Part shown: one piece after another, positions 18,991 to 29,478 of the stretch | Position numbering within the stretch: the first letter of the stretch is position 1 | Layout of the letters: each line of letters starts with the position of its first letter | Origin: Stentor coeruleus | Taxonomy: Eukaryota; Ciliophora; Heterotrichea; Heterotrichida; Stentoridae | NCBI GenBank assembly: GCA_001970955.1 | Contig: MPUH01000611.1 | Location: forward strand, 1-43,290 | Direction of reading: 5' to 3' | DNA length: 43,290 bases | Notes under the pieces: generated by a model | Databases searched by the model: none | Told to the model about the DNA's origin: nothing | The model's input: the letters and a program-made list of their open reading frames with translations, nothing else | Translations under genes and position numbers: made by a program

Positions 18991-19640
18991 TTAAATAATT
19001 TAAGCATATATCTAATTCAGCGTATCAAGATTAAAATTATAATCCATTTTATGTTTAGATAAGCTTATTTTATAATTCTAATTATATATTCCTTTCATTT
19101 GTAATAATTTTCAATAAGAATAGTTTTATATATCTGTTTTATAAGGTTCTCATAGATTAATGACACAGTTTTATATGAGTTCATTTCCTTGAGATTTTAG
19201 AAAATTTAAACCCTATTATTAGATTTTTTTTTGTTCTTAAAAGGTTATATTTCTTATAAATTAAGTATTTATTCGTGTAAATATTAAATGGAATCATAGT
19301 AATTACACGATAAAAATCTTATCTTGCAATAATAAATTTGCAAATATTATTTTGATAAATATTTCTATGCATAATATAAAAGGGAAGGAAGAAAAATCTT
19401 TAGCCTAAGAGTATAAAATATATAAAAGATATTTTAATGCATTATGCTTATTTTAGACTGTTTAATTCTATGTTCCTTCTAAATTCCCTGGCATTTTCCA
19501 GTTTTCATGCACTTCAAGCTAATAAATAATTAAGAGGATTATCAAGAATTAGAAATAATCAAATAATCAAATTTTAAGACAGGATCTTATTCAACATCAT
19601 ATAAAATACCCAAAAATTCTTTAATAACTAAACTGATGAA
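18991..19640. other. A+T-rich intergenic region
   Basis: No coding frame, RNA gene or repeat recognised. It contains the 3' flank of the minus-strand kinase gene. Confidence 0.4.
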
Positions 19641-21260
19641 TTAAATAGCTATTGTTGCTTCTGAATTATTAGAGTAATAACCAAGCAAATTATTCATTCC
19701 AGGTCTTTTTTCAGGATTATGCTCCAGCATCTTAGTAAGTATATTTACAGCTGACATATATGGAACAGATTTAATAGCCTCTAAAAGTTTATTTTCATTG
19801 CCTATAGCATTCAATCCATTTATCGGTTCTTTAATCAAAAGGAAAAGCAAAGTCATTCCTAAACTAAACACATCAGGCTTATCTTGTTTAATTGTAGCAT
19901 CTCCTTTTTCAAGACCTTTCAGTATTTCTGGAGCCATAAAACTCATTGTTCCAGCATAATTCCCAATAATAGTTGTAGATTTTAAAGATGTAGCCGCATT
20001 AAAGTCAATAATTTTCAGCACTCCTTCATTGGTAATAAGAATATTGGTTGGCTTAATATCGCAATGGATGATGTTGAGCGTGCGTAATATATTAAGAGCA
20101 GAGACTAGTTGATAAAAAATAGATTCAAATTCGATTTCTGTATATGCAAGATTTTGGGCAAGTCTGTTTTCTTTATCATCTTTTAAGGTTCTTTCAACAT
20201 ATTCCATTTGTATTTGAAATATGTGGGTTTTAACACCCAACACATCTTCTACTTTTTGATTTGCTCCAAAAAATTTTAAGAAATTTACGGATTTACCTGA
20301 AAGAGTTTTTAGAATTTTAGCTTCTTCATAATACCCTGAAAGATATTCTTTGAACTTAGTTTTGCACTCTTTTAAAGCGACTTTATCAGGATAGCCTTGT
20401 CGGTGGCATTCAAATATAGACACAGATACCATCCCTTGGGTGTTCATATATTTAGTTTCGAGCTTTGTAATTACGCCGAAATCATCTTCTACTTGCTCTT
20501 TTCTAATATACTTACCAATTTCAGGTGTATTATTTTTTATACTAGGTTCATATTCTTGATATTTCTCACCTTCAATATTCTCATTATCCATTAAGTCAAT
20601 AAGTTCTTTAGATTTCTCTTGAATTTTCCTTACTTTGCAGTATTCTTCTATAAACATACCAGTTATAGTCTGCAAATTCACCAACATCATATGATTCTTT
20701 TTTGCCAAGCGGATTTTATTTATTATATCAGGGATTTTAGTATGATCTGTTAACAGTTTCATTATATAAATCTCAGCTGATGAAGATATATACCTAAGCT
20801 CCAAAGTCATTTTAATATTAAACTTCTCTAAAGCCTTACTAATTTTGTAGATTAAGGCATATTCTCTCAAAATAACCCAAAACTCTGCAACACGAGTTTC
20901 ATCTTCATAATCAGTGTTTTCAAGACTTTTTAGAACGAGTTTATCTTTTAAAGCTTTAACATTGCAATTTTCTTCTTGAGCAAGCATAACTAAACACTCT
21001 ACAATAAGGTCATGATAAGCATAACTTATAAAAGACCTATTGAGAAGCTGGAATAAACATAAGCTTATGATAGTTTTGTAGACTTCATCGACTATATTAA
21101 GTAATTTCACCTCATCGTAATATTCTTTCAATGTTACTAAGTTCAGATAATACTGCTGCTTTAAAAGGTTATTGATCATCTCGCTATTCCATTGATTCCT
21201 TTCTTCGATTTTTAATAACATAGCATCAATGAAGTCTTGCAATCTCTCATAAAACACCAT
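19641..21260 (-). CDS. Protein kinase-like protein with DFN in place of DFG
   Basis: 539 residues. Residues 1-255 are a helical region not seen in named kinase families. The kinase-like domain spans about 260-530. It keeps the ATP-anchoring Lys297 (VALKE), a possible alphaC Glu (YYEEAKIL, about 312), the catalytic loop HCDIKPTN (Asp401, Lys403, Asn406) and MAPE (443-445). The DFG motif reads DFN (419-421): the metal-binding Asp is present but the Gly is replaced. The glycine-rich loop is hard to see (TQGMVSVSIFE). The C-lobe has DVFSLGMTLLFLL and the final Arg in PEKRPGMNNLL. Catalysis is plausible because Lys, Asp, Asn and the DFx Asp are all there. It is a Ser/Thr type by its DIKPTN loop. 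The family is ciliate-specific or unclassified. Confidence 0.85.
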   Translation of the reverse strand: MVFYERLQDFIDAMLLKIEERNQWNSEMINNLLKQQYYLNLVTLKEYYDEVKLLNIVDEVYKTIISLCLFQLLNRSFISYAYHDLIVECLVMLAQEENCNVKALKDKLVLKSLENTDYEDETRVAEFWVILREYALIYKISKALEKFNIKMTLELRYISSSAEIYIMKLLTDHTKIPDIINKIRLAKKNHMMLVNLQTITGMFIEEYCKVRKIQEKSKELIDLMDNENIEGEKYQEYEPSIKNNTPEIGKYIRKEQVEDDFGVITKLETKYMNTQGMVSVSIFECHRQGYPDKVALKECKTKFKEYLSGYYEEAKILKTLSGKSVNFLKFFGANQKVEDVLGVKTHIFQIQMEYVERTLKDDKENRLAQNLAYTEIEFESIFYQLVSALNILRTLNIIHCDIKPTNILITNEGVLKIIDFNAATSLKSTTIIGNYAGTMSFMAPEILKGLEKGDATIKQDKPDVFSLGMTLLFLLIKEPINGLNAIGNENKLLEAIKSVPYMSAVNILTKMLEHNPEKRPGMNNLLGYYSNNSEATIAI

Positions 21261-22269
21261 TTTATAAAGTTTATGATATTAGTTTAGTTTGATTATAAAG
21301 CATACTTGGTAGGATATATTTAAATTAGTATCTATGGATTCATATTAAAACTAAGTATTTTTAGAGACATTCTTTGACTTAGTTAAATTAGGATTTATTT
21401 TTCAATGCGATTTGTAGGGTCTAAGTTTAAATCGCATTGATTTTTTGTTGTTGAAAGTTATAAAAGTAATTCCTGATGCAAATGTATTAGACTTTACTTG
21501 CTTGGTAATAGCTTAAAACTTGGGTTTTCTGAGGCTTTGTGTATTTCTCATAGTTTTTTTTCTCAAATGTTACTGAGAAATAAGTATAATCATAATATTT
21601 GCACGCAGTATTAAATTTGATTATTTTAAATCCTTCCAGGGTTATTGATATATTTAAATACTTGATTCGTTATGATTGATTCCATGAGTTAGAGGATAGT
21701 TAAAAAGTGTATAAGTTGGGTAAATATTATTGTGGAATTTACTTAAACTATAATGCATTCAACTTAGAATACATTTTGCCTATTACTAACAAGATTTTCT
21801 TTAGTATACTCTATTTCTATGTAAAACAATATGCTTTATCATCTTCAATCTCACTAAAGCTCATATTCTTCATCAATTTAATTACCCTTCTGCATTCACG
21901 ATATTCTTATTCTTTAGCCCATATTAATACCATTCTCGCTTGCAAATCTTTTTTTTTTCTAAAAAGCATATTCAAGAGTTTGCTTTAAGCAGTCTAAAAT
22001 TTTTAGTATAAATTCATAGCCTGTAATAACCCTAGAATTTCACATAAACTAACAAGGCTAAAAACAAAATTTCAGCTTTTGTATCATTTGACTTATCAGA
22101 AATAGTCTTATAAGCTTAAACTCTAATAAAATTCTTTTGGTAACTGAACTATTGATAAAACAATTATTTTCCCACAAAAAAATAACAAAATCTCTTTCTT
22201 AATTTTCAACAACCTAATTTCCATTTTCAACTTTATTACTAAATATTAAAACCAACCATCTCGGCAATG
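21261..22269. other. Intergenic region, about 1 kb
   Basis: It holds the promoter of the minus-strand kinase and the 3' flank of the minus-strand RING ligase. A short minus-strand stretch at 21817-21969 reads like decayed coding sequence (an ATG, then a TAA interrupting WAKE and EYRECRR) but is too short to call. Confidence 0.35.
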
Positions 22270-23079
22270 TCATCCATGCAAATTATATCCCCCTCTAATA
22301 TAACTTCTGCAGATCGGGCATTTATGGTCTCTCTTAATAATATTCTCCAAACAATCTTGACATACACAAACATGACGACAGGGGAATAATACCTTTCTCT
22401 TACAATCCACAAGACAAACTGCGCATTCCCCACTATTATTCCCATAAAGTTCATAAACCTCATAGCTTTTATCTCCAACCGAATAAGATTCTCTGATTTT
22501 TACAACTTTATCCCCATCTATCTTAAAGTACAACAAAAGTGACTCTTTTTGGGTTTTCATAAAAAGCACTATAGGGAAAGTTTTATGATCTTCAAAGCTC
22601 AATTCACTAATGGAAAAATTTTTCATGTCAAAAACTGGGCTTGTGATGATTTCTTGAGAAAAGCCTCTTTGGACTTTTAAAACTGTTGGACTTGGGCTTT
22701 TTATTTTGTCTAGCGATAAATACTGAGCCTTAGTTTTGGTGTCAATAAGCTCTTTTACATAAAAATAAACAGCAACTTGAAGGTCATCTTTAGAATCACA
22801 GACAAAAGTTAAGCCATAAAGTTCTGAATCACTATCTTTTACTAGTTTTACTGAATCTAGATGCACACTTAGACTTGATTCTATAATTTTTGGGGCATTT
22901 GCGTTTTTATAATCTGAAAATGACAGATAAAATCCACTGATCCCAGTACTGTATAAGGTCTTTTGAAAAATGGTGAAGATGTTTCCTTCTTGGATTACAT
23001 TGTTTTTTTTGTTTTCACGTGCGCGTATTGCTGCTGCTGCGAATCTTGCGTGATGAGGTCTATAGAGATGATTTCCCAT
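22270..23079 (-). CDS. RING E3 ubiquitin ligase, MGRN1/RNF157/LUL type
   Basis: 269 residues. It starts MGN, an N-myristoylation context (Gly2) shared with plant LUL/LOG2 and consistent with membrane targeting. Residues 40-170 match the domain preceding the RING in MGRN1-type ligases: a strand-rich segment with SLSVHLDSVKLVKDSDS, then LTFVCDSKDDLQVAVYFYVKE, and later QRGFSQEI. The C-terminal RING has Cys219, Cys222, Cys234, His236, Cys240, Cys243, Cys254 and Cys257 (FPCRHVCVCQDC, then CPICRS), which is the MGRN1-like spacing. It would transfer ubiquitin to membrane-associated substrates. The frame ends at TGA. Seven further sense codons (HCRDGWF) then precede a TAA, so a slightly longer ancestor or read-through is possible. 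Confidence 0.85.
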   Translation of the reverse strand: MGNHLYRPHHARFAAAAIRARENKKNNVIQEGNIFTIFQKTLYSTGISGFYLSFSDYKNANAPKIIESSLSVHLDSVKLVKDSDSELYGLTFVCDSKDDLQVAVYFYVKELIDTKTKAQYLSLDKIKSPSPTVLKVQRGFSQEIITSPVFDMKNFSISELSFEDHKTFPIVLFMKTQKESLLLYFKIDGDKVVKIRESYSVGDKSYEVYELYGNNSGECAVCLVDCKRKVLFPCRHVCVCQDCLENIIKRDHKCPICRSYIRGGYNLHG

Positions 23080-23877
23080 ATTTATTACAAACCATTATTT
23101 TTAAAGACCTCAACTTATTATTTTAAATTATATCGAAATTCCCCTGTTTAAAGCAAGCTTGAAGATAATAAACTTATATGCAGACTTTGTTTTTAAGATT
23201 CTAGAGTTTTTATTGTTTGCTGGTAAAAAGGAGAATAATATTTGGAGGATTTGTGAGGGTAAGTTTTGGAAAATTAAGATTATAGTAGATTTTGGGTTAA
23301 GAGTTTAAAGCAAGTTTGAAAGGTATACTTAAAATAAGGTAGGATGATTTTAAAAGAGNGGGATAAGAAGAAAAGAAAATTATAAAGGAATTTATGAATA
23401 TGGGAATTTTATTGACTTTTTGGGTTAAGAGTTTAAAGCAAGTTTGAAAGGTATACTTAAAATAAGGTAGGATGATTTTAAAAGAGAATTGAAATTGTGC
23501 ATTTTGAGACTCTGTACGAACGGTTATGATAGATAAATTACCGATTAATGTATTTGGATGGATAAGTGCTGCTTGTTTTAGAAAGCTCTTTGAGAAATTG
23601 TATATCAGACAGATTTAGAATGATCTTTAATTTGTATAAACTATATATTGAATTAAACATTAAAATGATAATTATTTCTATTAAAGGGATTAATTCATTA
23701 TATTATTTGCCTTATTTTATAGTAGTTATAATTTATTTCTACCTTTAAATTTATCTTCTTTGCACTTCTAATACTATAAACATAAAAATTAAGCCTTTAT
23801 ATAATTTATATCAACAATAGAGACTATTATTTTCATTAATCAACTCAACTAAATATATTTATACAAAATCAAGCAAA
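23080..23877. other. Divergent promoter region with an assembly join
   Basis: This lies between the minus-strand RING ligase and the plus-strand 591-residue gene. It contains an N at 23359 and a 68-bp direct duplication around it. No gene recognised. Confidence 0.4.
23291..23486. repeat. 68-bp direct duplication flanking an N
   Basis: Positions 23291-23358 and 23419-23486 are identical copies starting TTTGGGTTAAGAG and ending GATTTTAAAAGAG. The first ends exactly at the single N (23359). This is typical of two contig ends that overlap but were joined end to end, so the duplication is probably artificial. Confidence 0.8.
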
Positions 23878-25653
23878 ATGGTTTTCATAATTACTTATAT
23901 GAGCAATTTTACCTATTTATGTGATATAGAATTTTACGGGTATAGAAGGGAGTACCCATTAGCAAACAAAAAGCTTCAGAACGAAAAATGTAGTTTAGAA
24001 CTAGTGACAATAAATTTGCCGAAGTTTGAAAGACCTAGCTTATACTCAATGATGTTTAGATCTTATCATATCCCAGTATGCAAAATTTCCATATTTGATA
24101 ATTTACAATATGCATTGCCAATAGCTGCTTATTCAAGAATCAAGCTTCAGTCTTTGTTAGAATCTGATAAAAGCTATAGTTTTATAGTAAAAATAGACAA
24201 CTTTAAAGATTTGCCTATTGAATTTTACTCTTTAAACATAATCTCTGTAGAAAACCCTTATAACTTAGAATTCTCAAAATTTGAACAAAAAAATATTACT
24301 AAAACTTATGCTGAAATACCTAAAAGCCTAGAAGAAAACAATCTTGATACTGATTTTCTGTTTTGCAAAATAAAAAATATTGAAAAAATACCAGAATTGG
24401 ATATCCCTGACTATAATGACATAATCCAAAGCGCAGAACTAGAAACTTTCCACCAAATAAAACTAGAAAAATTCAAAATTTTAGATAATACTTACAGACA
24501 AGTGTTAGATTTGTCTTTGCCAGCAACCGAAATGATCATTGAAATAAAAGAATTAAATCTTAAAAGAAATAATCCCTCTCTACCATCACAAAAAGATAAA
24601 AAAACTTTACAAACTTTAGCAAATAAACCAATTCAAAACAAAAACCTAATATCAAATGAAAAAAAAAACTCCCAAATCCTAGTAAATAAACTATATCAAG
24701 ACAAAAGCCAAGCCCTAATATCATCTATAGATAACAAAGCATCTCAAATTCTTTCCGTAAAGCTAAATCAAAACAAAAACCCTTCTCAAAAATCATCAAT
24801 CGATAAAAAAGCTCCAAAAATCCTCACCGCCACACCAAATCTAATCCAAAACCAAAACTTCAAAGCAATCCTAATAGAAAAAATAGAAGACCTAGCCAAA
24901 CTAAAATTTTCCCACAATAAAACCTCGGAAAAAATGAAAAAAACTGTGAGTTTTGCCCCATCCCCAATACCACAAACCTACGATATGCAAGACCATTTAT
25001 CTCAAGCATCAAGTCTTCCGTTAAAAATTTTCATCAACCACTCAAGCCTTTATTCTAAAAAAATAGCTAATTCTCTTCAAATACCAAATTATTATGTAGT
25101 AGGGCTTGAAATATCAGAAAATTATATGGATGAAATGGATCTTATACTTACTTGGCAAACTGCAGTAAAATTTTGTGAAGGGTCAGTATTAGTTTCTTCT
25201 GAGAATATTATGTTTTTTTTAAGAAATTTACATACAAAAATCCTAAAATTTGACTTGGTGCTTTTAGTTTTTATATGCCCGACGAATATTAATCCAAGTG
25301 TTGAAGCTGTATTAGATGGGTATATTAGTTTTCTTAAGACATTTTCTATAAACTTTAGGTATTTTGTAGTTAATGACCCTTATGAAGCTATTGAACCTAT
25401 ACAAGATTATCTTGCGAGATATACTAATGATGTTGAGGATAAAGAGATTTGGAAATATGTGCAAGGGAGGATTAGTGAAGCTGGGTGTAAAGGAGAAAGT
25501 GAATTTTTGAATGTTTATAGCATGAATATTTTGGAGATTGGGAAGGAGATTAGGAAAGAGGAGTTTAATAAGCTCTGCACGTGCTTGGGTACGAATATGA
25601 ATAGGTTCGAAAAACTTTTCGCGCTTTTGCAAGATTTTAAAGTTGTACTGTAG
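23878..25653 (+). CDS. Possible SHOC1/ZIP2-like (degenerate XPF) meiotic protein
   Basis: 591 residues. A second in-frame ATG at 23902 (MSNFTYLCDIEF) could be the start. Residues 1-225 look folded and strand-rich. Residues 235-370 are Lys/Asn/Gln-rich and low-complexity, with about four imperfect units of 21-24 residues (cores LANKPIQNKN, LVNKLYQDKS, LSVKLNQNKN). Residues 378-515 form a compact alpha/beta domain (PLKIFINHSSLYSKK, then NYYVVGLEIS and FDLVLLVFICPT). The last 60 residues (SEFLNVYSMNILEIG, then LGTNMNRFEKLFALLQ) resemble a helix-hairpin-helix tail. A degenerate XPF nuclease plus HhH is the architecture of SHOC1/ZIP2, which promotes meiotic crossovers with SPO16. This is a by-eye fold guess without catalytic motifs; treat it as hypothetical. 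Confidence 0.35.
   Translation: MVFIITYMSNFTYLCDIEFYGYRREYPLANKKLQNEKCSLELVTINLPKFERPSLYSMMFRSYHIPVCKISIFDNLQYALPIAAYSRIKLQSLLESDKSYSFIVKIDNFKDLPIEFYSLNIISVENPYNLEFSKFEQKNITKTYAEIPKSLEENNLDTDFLFCKIKNIEKIPELDIPDYNDIIQSAELETFHQIKLEKFKILDNTYRQVLDLSLPATEMIIEIKELNLKRNNPSLPSQKDKKTLQTLANKPIQNKNLISNEKKNSQILVNKLYQDKSQALISSIDNKASQILSVKLNQNKNPSQKSSIDKKAPKILTATPNLIQNQNFKAILIEKIEDLAKLKFSHNKTSEKMKKTVSFAPSPIPQTYDMQDHLSQASSLPLKIFINHSSLYSKKIANSLQIPNYYVVGLEISENYMDEMDLILTWQTAVKFCEGSVLVSSENIMFFLRNLHTKILKFDLVLLVFICPTNINPSVEAVLDGYISFLKTFSINFRYFVVNDPYEAIEPIQDYLARYTNDVEDKEIWKYVQGRISEAGCKGESEFLNVYSMNILEIGKEIRKEEFNKLCTCLGTNMNRFEKLFALLQDFKVVL
24600..24860 (+). repeat. Degenerate repeats coding for about 24-residue units
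   Basis: Within the 591-residue gene, about four successive units of 63-72 nt encode cores of the form (Q)xLxxKxxQxK followed by a Ser/Lys linker. The DNA here is very A-rich. It probably arose by slippage in a disordered linker. Confidence 0.5.
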
Positions 25654-25838
25654 TAATTAAGCTAAGTTTAGCATTTATCATAATAATCTCTTTCACAACA
25701 ATCCACAAAATATTAATAGCTTTTCTTCACACCAATACTCATATCCGAATCCAAAAAATTCATAACCTTCTCACAATCCAGCCTAATCCCTTCATAATTT
25801 CTCAAACGTTTCTATCTTTATTATAAAATATAAATTAA

Positions 25839-27071
25839 ATGTCAGACACTGAAAATCCTCGAATCCAAAAGCGTCTTGCCAAATTAAAAGCTGCCTTCAG
25901 CAAATTCGATCCACTAATCAACGATGTATTATCAATATAGGAAATGAGTGATTTATCTAAATCTGGCTTTACATCAGAAAATTCATTATACGAAGCATAT
26001 AGTTCATATTCCCCAATGACAAGGCCAGCCCACAGATCAGTTTCATATGAGCAAGATTCGATAACCCCAGTGACTGATGAATCTCATCTAAACCAAATTT
26101 ATTTAAACAAAATGACACAAATTCAAGAATCCTTATATGCAGAGATCGAAGTCCTCAAAGATGAAAAAAAAGCTCTAAGCACTGAAAATATACAACTTAG
26201 AGCTAAAATACAAGATATTGAAAAACAAGTCGACTCACAGATTGATAGGCTTCAAAAAAAAGACAAAGAGCTTAATAAACTGATTTTCGATAAAGATATG
26301 TACATAAAAGCTGAAGAGGATTATAAAAGAATCATTGAGGAAATGAGGAAAAAATCAGAATATATAAGCAAAGAAAATGTGGAGTTCAAGCAGCTGTTCG
26401 AAGTGCTAAAACATGAAAAAAGAGAAATTTTAAAAAATTTTAGAGACATCGAAAGTAAAAGCGAATCAATGCTTAAAAACATGAAAATCAAAGAAGATCT
26501 TATAAATAATCTTCAACAAACAATAAGTGATCTAGAAAAAGAAAAATCTAGCCTTGGGAACTCTGCAAACATAAACTCAAATATGAATAGCGGGAAAATT
26601 TCGATAAGGAAACTTGAAATCAGTAACTCAAGAGGGATTTCTGAATCACCTGACAAGAAAAAAATTTTTGGCTTATCAGAAAGAACAGATAAGCTAATGT
26701 ATAAAAACTTGTATTTAGAAGCTAAAGAATTATTAAGTGCAGAAAATCATAACGAATTTAAAGATAAGATTGCTAAAGTTAAAGATATTTATGCTAAGTA
26801 CATGAAATTAAAGAAGTTTATAGACAAACTCGCTGATATGATTATTCAATGTTCACCTTCAGGATCGTTTAGCAAAGAGCCTTCAACACATCAAATATGG
26901 AAGTGGCTTACGAGATTACTTGAAGAGTATATGAAAATTAAACAATCTATTTCTGGAGGAAGCTATGAGAAACTTTGTCAGATTTTAAATACTGAAAATA
27001 TTGAGGTTATGGTTGAAAGGGTAGCTCAGCTACAAAACTCTAGATCGCGTGGTGTACTTAGGAATAATTAG
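25839..27071 (+). CDS. Coiled-coil protein, 405 residues
   Basis: Exon 1 (25839-25925) encodes 29 residues (MSDTENPRIQKRLAKLKAAF...). A 15-nt intron at 25926-25940 holds the in-frame TAG that hides this start. The spliced frame continues as E-MSDLSKSGF. After a Ser/Tyr-rich linker there is a long parallel coiled coil at about residues 87-235 (EIEVLKDEKKALSTENIQL and so on), then a charged linker and a helical C-terminal domain at about 280-400 (LYLEAKELLSAENHNEF, IWKWLTRLLEEYMKIK). It has no membrane segment or enzyme motif and is probably a cytoskeletal, basal-body or cortical structural protein. The 29-residue N-terminal helix with repeated Lys/Leu spacing may be a docking element. The family is not recognised. 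Confidence 0.8.
25926..25940 (+). other. 15-nt spliceosomal intron
   Basis: GTATTATCAATATAG: GT...AG with A at position 10. Its removal joins exon 1 (29 codons from the ATG at 25839) to the long frame in phase. Confidence 0.9.
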
Positions 27072-27752
27072 TGTTTATTTAAAAGCTGTATATTTTATAC
27101 TTAATAATGATTTAGAACTTGATTGTTGATATATCTGTTAATTTTCTTCTTTTTTTGTGTTCCTATTAATATGCTTTATTAGAAATGCTATTAAGTTATA
27201 TACATAATATTGTTTTGTAATGAACATTGATTTGAAATTTTAGATTTTAATGCCTATTGGAAAAATTTTGTAAGTTAATTTTTTAAATATTTTTGGAAGG
27301 TTTTATAGGATATTTTCGGTTGAGAATTTGAATTAAATTTCTCTCGTTGTAAAGTTTTCATAAGTGCTATAACGAATAATAATAATATTTACAATTATGA
27401 TATAATCTAATTAAGCTAAAAGGAAGACTGATATAGTTTCTTTATACTAGTAAACATAATATTCAGATATCATCATACAAAATTCTAGAATTTATAGTCA
27501 TGCCTGCCAAAATAACTATAAATTTTGATATTTGCGAATTTTGGTATTTCGAAAGTTTTGCATATAGAATTTACTTAATTAAGATTAACTAAACACTACG
27601 CATCTTTCATGATAATTTTAATAAAAAATAATCTGAAATTTTACATATTGTAATTTCACTTTGCGCTTTTAACCATAAATCATATTTACTATTTAGCAAA
27701 TCTGTTTCTATAATATTACAATAATTTTTATTCAATCTTACAAATTCTAACC
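27072..27752. other. A+T-rich intergenic region
   Basis: 3' flank of the coiled-coil gene. No frame, RNA gene or repeat recognised. Confidence 0.4.
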
Positions 27753-28130
27753 CTAACAACTTAAAACTTTCCTAAAATATCGATTCATCTGGTCAATCAT
27801 TTTCAAATTTTCTCTTATAAACTCCAATACACTTGGCTCATCATACCCAAATCATCCTCTTCCAAACATAAAATCTCTAATCCTACCAAAACTCGTTAAT
27901 TCCATATTTTCCCTTCCTGAAAAATTATCAGCAAATAAAATAAACCCCCAAGCATCCTCTAAAATCACAATAAAATATGAAAAACAATAATTTAGCAGGA
28001 AGAGTGAGTTTAAAATCTTGCATTCACCAAGACCCAACAAATCCTCCAGAAATCTTATACTACAAAAACAGTATATAAAAATCGCCTGATAGTAGAAGGA
28101 AAAATTAATAAAATTTTTTTTACTGCACGA
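27753..28130 (-). pseudogene. Decayed gene with an internal TGA
   Basis: On the minus strand an open frame of about 92 codons (SIRFLEDLLGLGECK, NYCFSYFIVILEDAWGFILF, FSGRENMELTSFGRIRDFMF) meets TGA at 27852-27854. It continues as 32 protein-like codons (FGYDEPSVLEFIRENLKMID) to TAG at 27753. No ATG or linking intron was found at its 5' end. A second coherent frame at about 28130-28300 suggests a further frameshifted part (FPVKGRAVKKILLIFPSTIR). TGG to TGA at a Trp, plus frameshifts, fits a dead gene. The family is not recognised. Confidence 0.4.
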
Positions 28131-28560
28131 CCCTTAACAGGAAAGCTGACCCTCAGCTTCTTCTTGTAATAAATAAATATAAAAATTCCTTCAATTCCAG
28201 CCTCAAGATCTAATGAGTTTTCTATTTCTGATAGACCAGTAACAAGATCACTAGGTAAATTATTCTAGTTTTTGGCATCTTGGCTTTGCAGTGAGTTTAA
28301 AAATCTTAAGCTAAAAATATTGTCATTCAGAATATAAATTTGAAAGAAATATCATTTGGGAGGAAATTTAATCCTTTGCTTTAAGGAGATCGCAACCCTT
28401 GAGTAGTTTTCATTATCTTTTCTGTTTAATGAATTTCAATCTTCCTGATGTTTGAATTTTTATTATTTCTATAATAGTAATCTTTTGTATTTTAATCAAA
28501 ATACCTATAATACAAAAGAATTTCGATAGTAATTAAAAGTTTCATTAGGAAATTTAAAAT
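28131..28560. other. Upstream region of the MYB gene with a small hairpin
   Basis: It contains a perfect 7-bp inverted repeat (AAGCTGA / TCAGCTT, loop CCC) at 28143-28159 and the probable promoter of the MYB gene. Part of it may be the decayed 5' section of the minus-strand relic next door. Confidence 0.35.
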
Positions 28561-29478
28561 ATGAAAAGCGACTTAAATACTTATAAAGTCCTGAAGGCTT
28601 GCGAATTTGCTCAACAAAAACATGGAAAAGTCATCAAGACTGGCCCGTGGACCCCTGAAGAAGACCTGCTAGTCATAAAATTAGTTGAAAAAAACGGGCC
28701 TCAGAAATGGACCTACATCGCCAAGCACCTTGAAGGAAGAATAGGCAAACAATGCCGAGAACGGTGGCACAATCACTTAAATCCAAACATCCGCAAAGAG
28801 AACTGGGGCGAAGAAGAAGAATGGCTTCTTTTTCTTCTACACAAAATGCTGGGGAATCGATGGGCTGAGATCTCCAAAATCCTCAAAGGCCGTACCGACA
28901 ACTCAATAAAAAATCATTGGAATTCATCAATGAAAAAAAAAATCCCCGACTTTGTAAAGTACTATGAAAGTAGTCTTAACAAATATGGACACTATTCATT
29001 AGGACACGAATGCTCAGTACAAAACAATGAAGATACATCACGAAGAAAACGAGGTCGACGGGCTAATTCTGAAATAAATGAACAAAGAAATCTTATCTGC
29101 CCATCAATACATCAAGCTTTACTAAGTGAAGCTTTACAGTTGTATGCAAAAGAGGAACTTTCTGATGATAAGGAGAATAGATCAGATTGTAGTCCACAAA
29201 AAGATCCAGAAAAAGATGATTTAGGATTTGATGATGTATGCTTGATGGATGATTCTAATTATCTATCAACACCTATGTTCTCACCTAATAAAGCATCTTC
29301 GGAGTTCGCAACACCTAAGTTTGTTAAGGACTATAAAAATTTACCGAGACAAGAGCTTATATGGCCGAATCCACAGTTTTTGAAAACACCGCCACAGATT
29401 AATTTTAACACAGAATTCATTTTTGAAAGCCCGAGCTTGATGCTCAACCTGGAAAGCCCGAGAACATTTAATGTTTAA
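28561..29478 (+). CDS. R2R3-type MYB transcription factor
   Basis: 305 residues, a sequence-specific nuclear DNA-binding protein. Two MYB repeats with the canonical Trp triplets: R2 at about 28-76 with Trp30, Trp50, Trp69 ([38 protein letters not shown]), and R3 at about 79-126 with Trp82, Trp101, Trp120 ([37 protein letters not shown]). The recognition-helix residues GKQCRERW and NSIKNHW are as in animal c-Myb and plant 3R/R2R3 MYBs, so a c-Myb-like (AACNG-type) site is expected. There is no full R1. A basic RRKRGRR cluster follows at about 161-167 and may be a nuclear signal. The tail holds several SP/TP sites (TPMFSPN, SPSLML, ESPRT), typical of cyclin-dependent-kinase control as in cell-cycle MYBs. 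Confidence 0.95.
   Translation: MKSDLNTYKVLKACEFAQQKHGKVIKTGPWTPEEDLLVIKLVEKNGPQKWTYIAKHLEGRIGKQCRERWHNHLNPNIRKENWGEEEEWLLFLLHKMLGNRWAEISKILKGRTDNSIKNHWNSSMKKKIPDFVKYYESSLNKYGHYSLGHECSVQNNEDTSRRKRGRRANSEINEQRNLICPSIHQALLSEALQLYAKEELSDDKENRSDCSPQKDPEKDDLGFDDVCLMDDSNYLSTPMFSPNKASSEFATPKFVKDYKNLPRQELIWPNPQFLKTPPQINFNTEFIFESPSLMLNLESPRTFNV

Noticed and set aside
21707-21988. 93-codon plus-strand frame starting with GTG
   Set aside because: Hydrophobic and A+T-driven. The opposite strand at 21817-21969 reads more like decayed coding sequence (an ATG, a TAA at a possible Gln, then EYRECRR and a TAG) but is too short to call either way.
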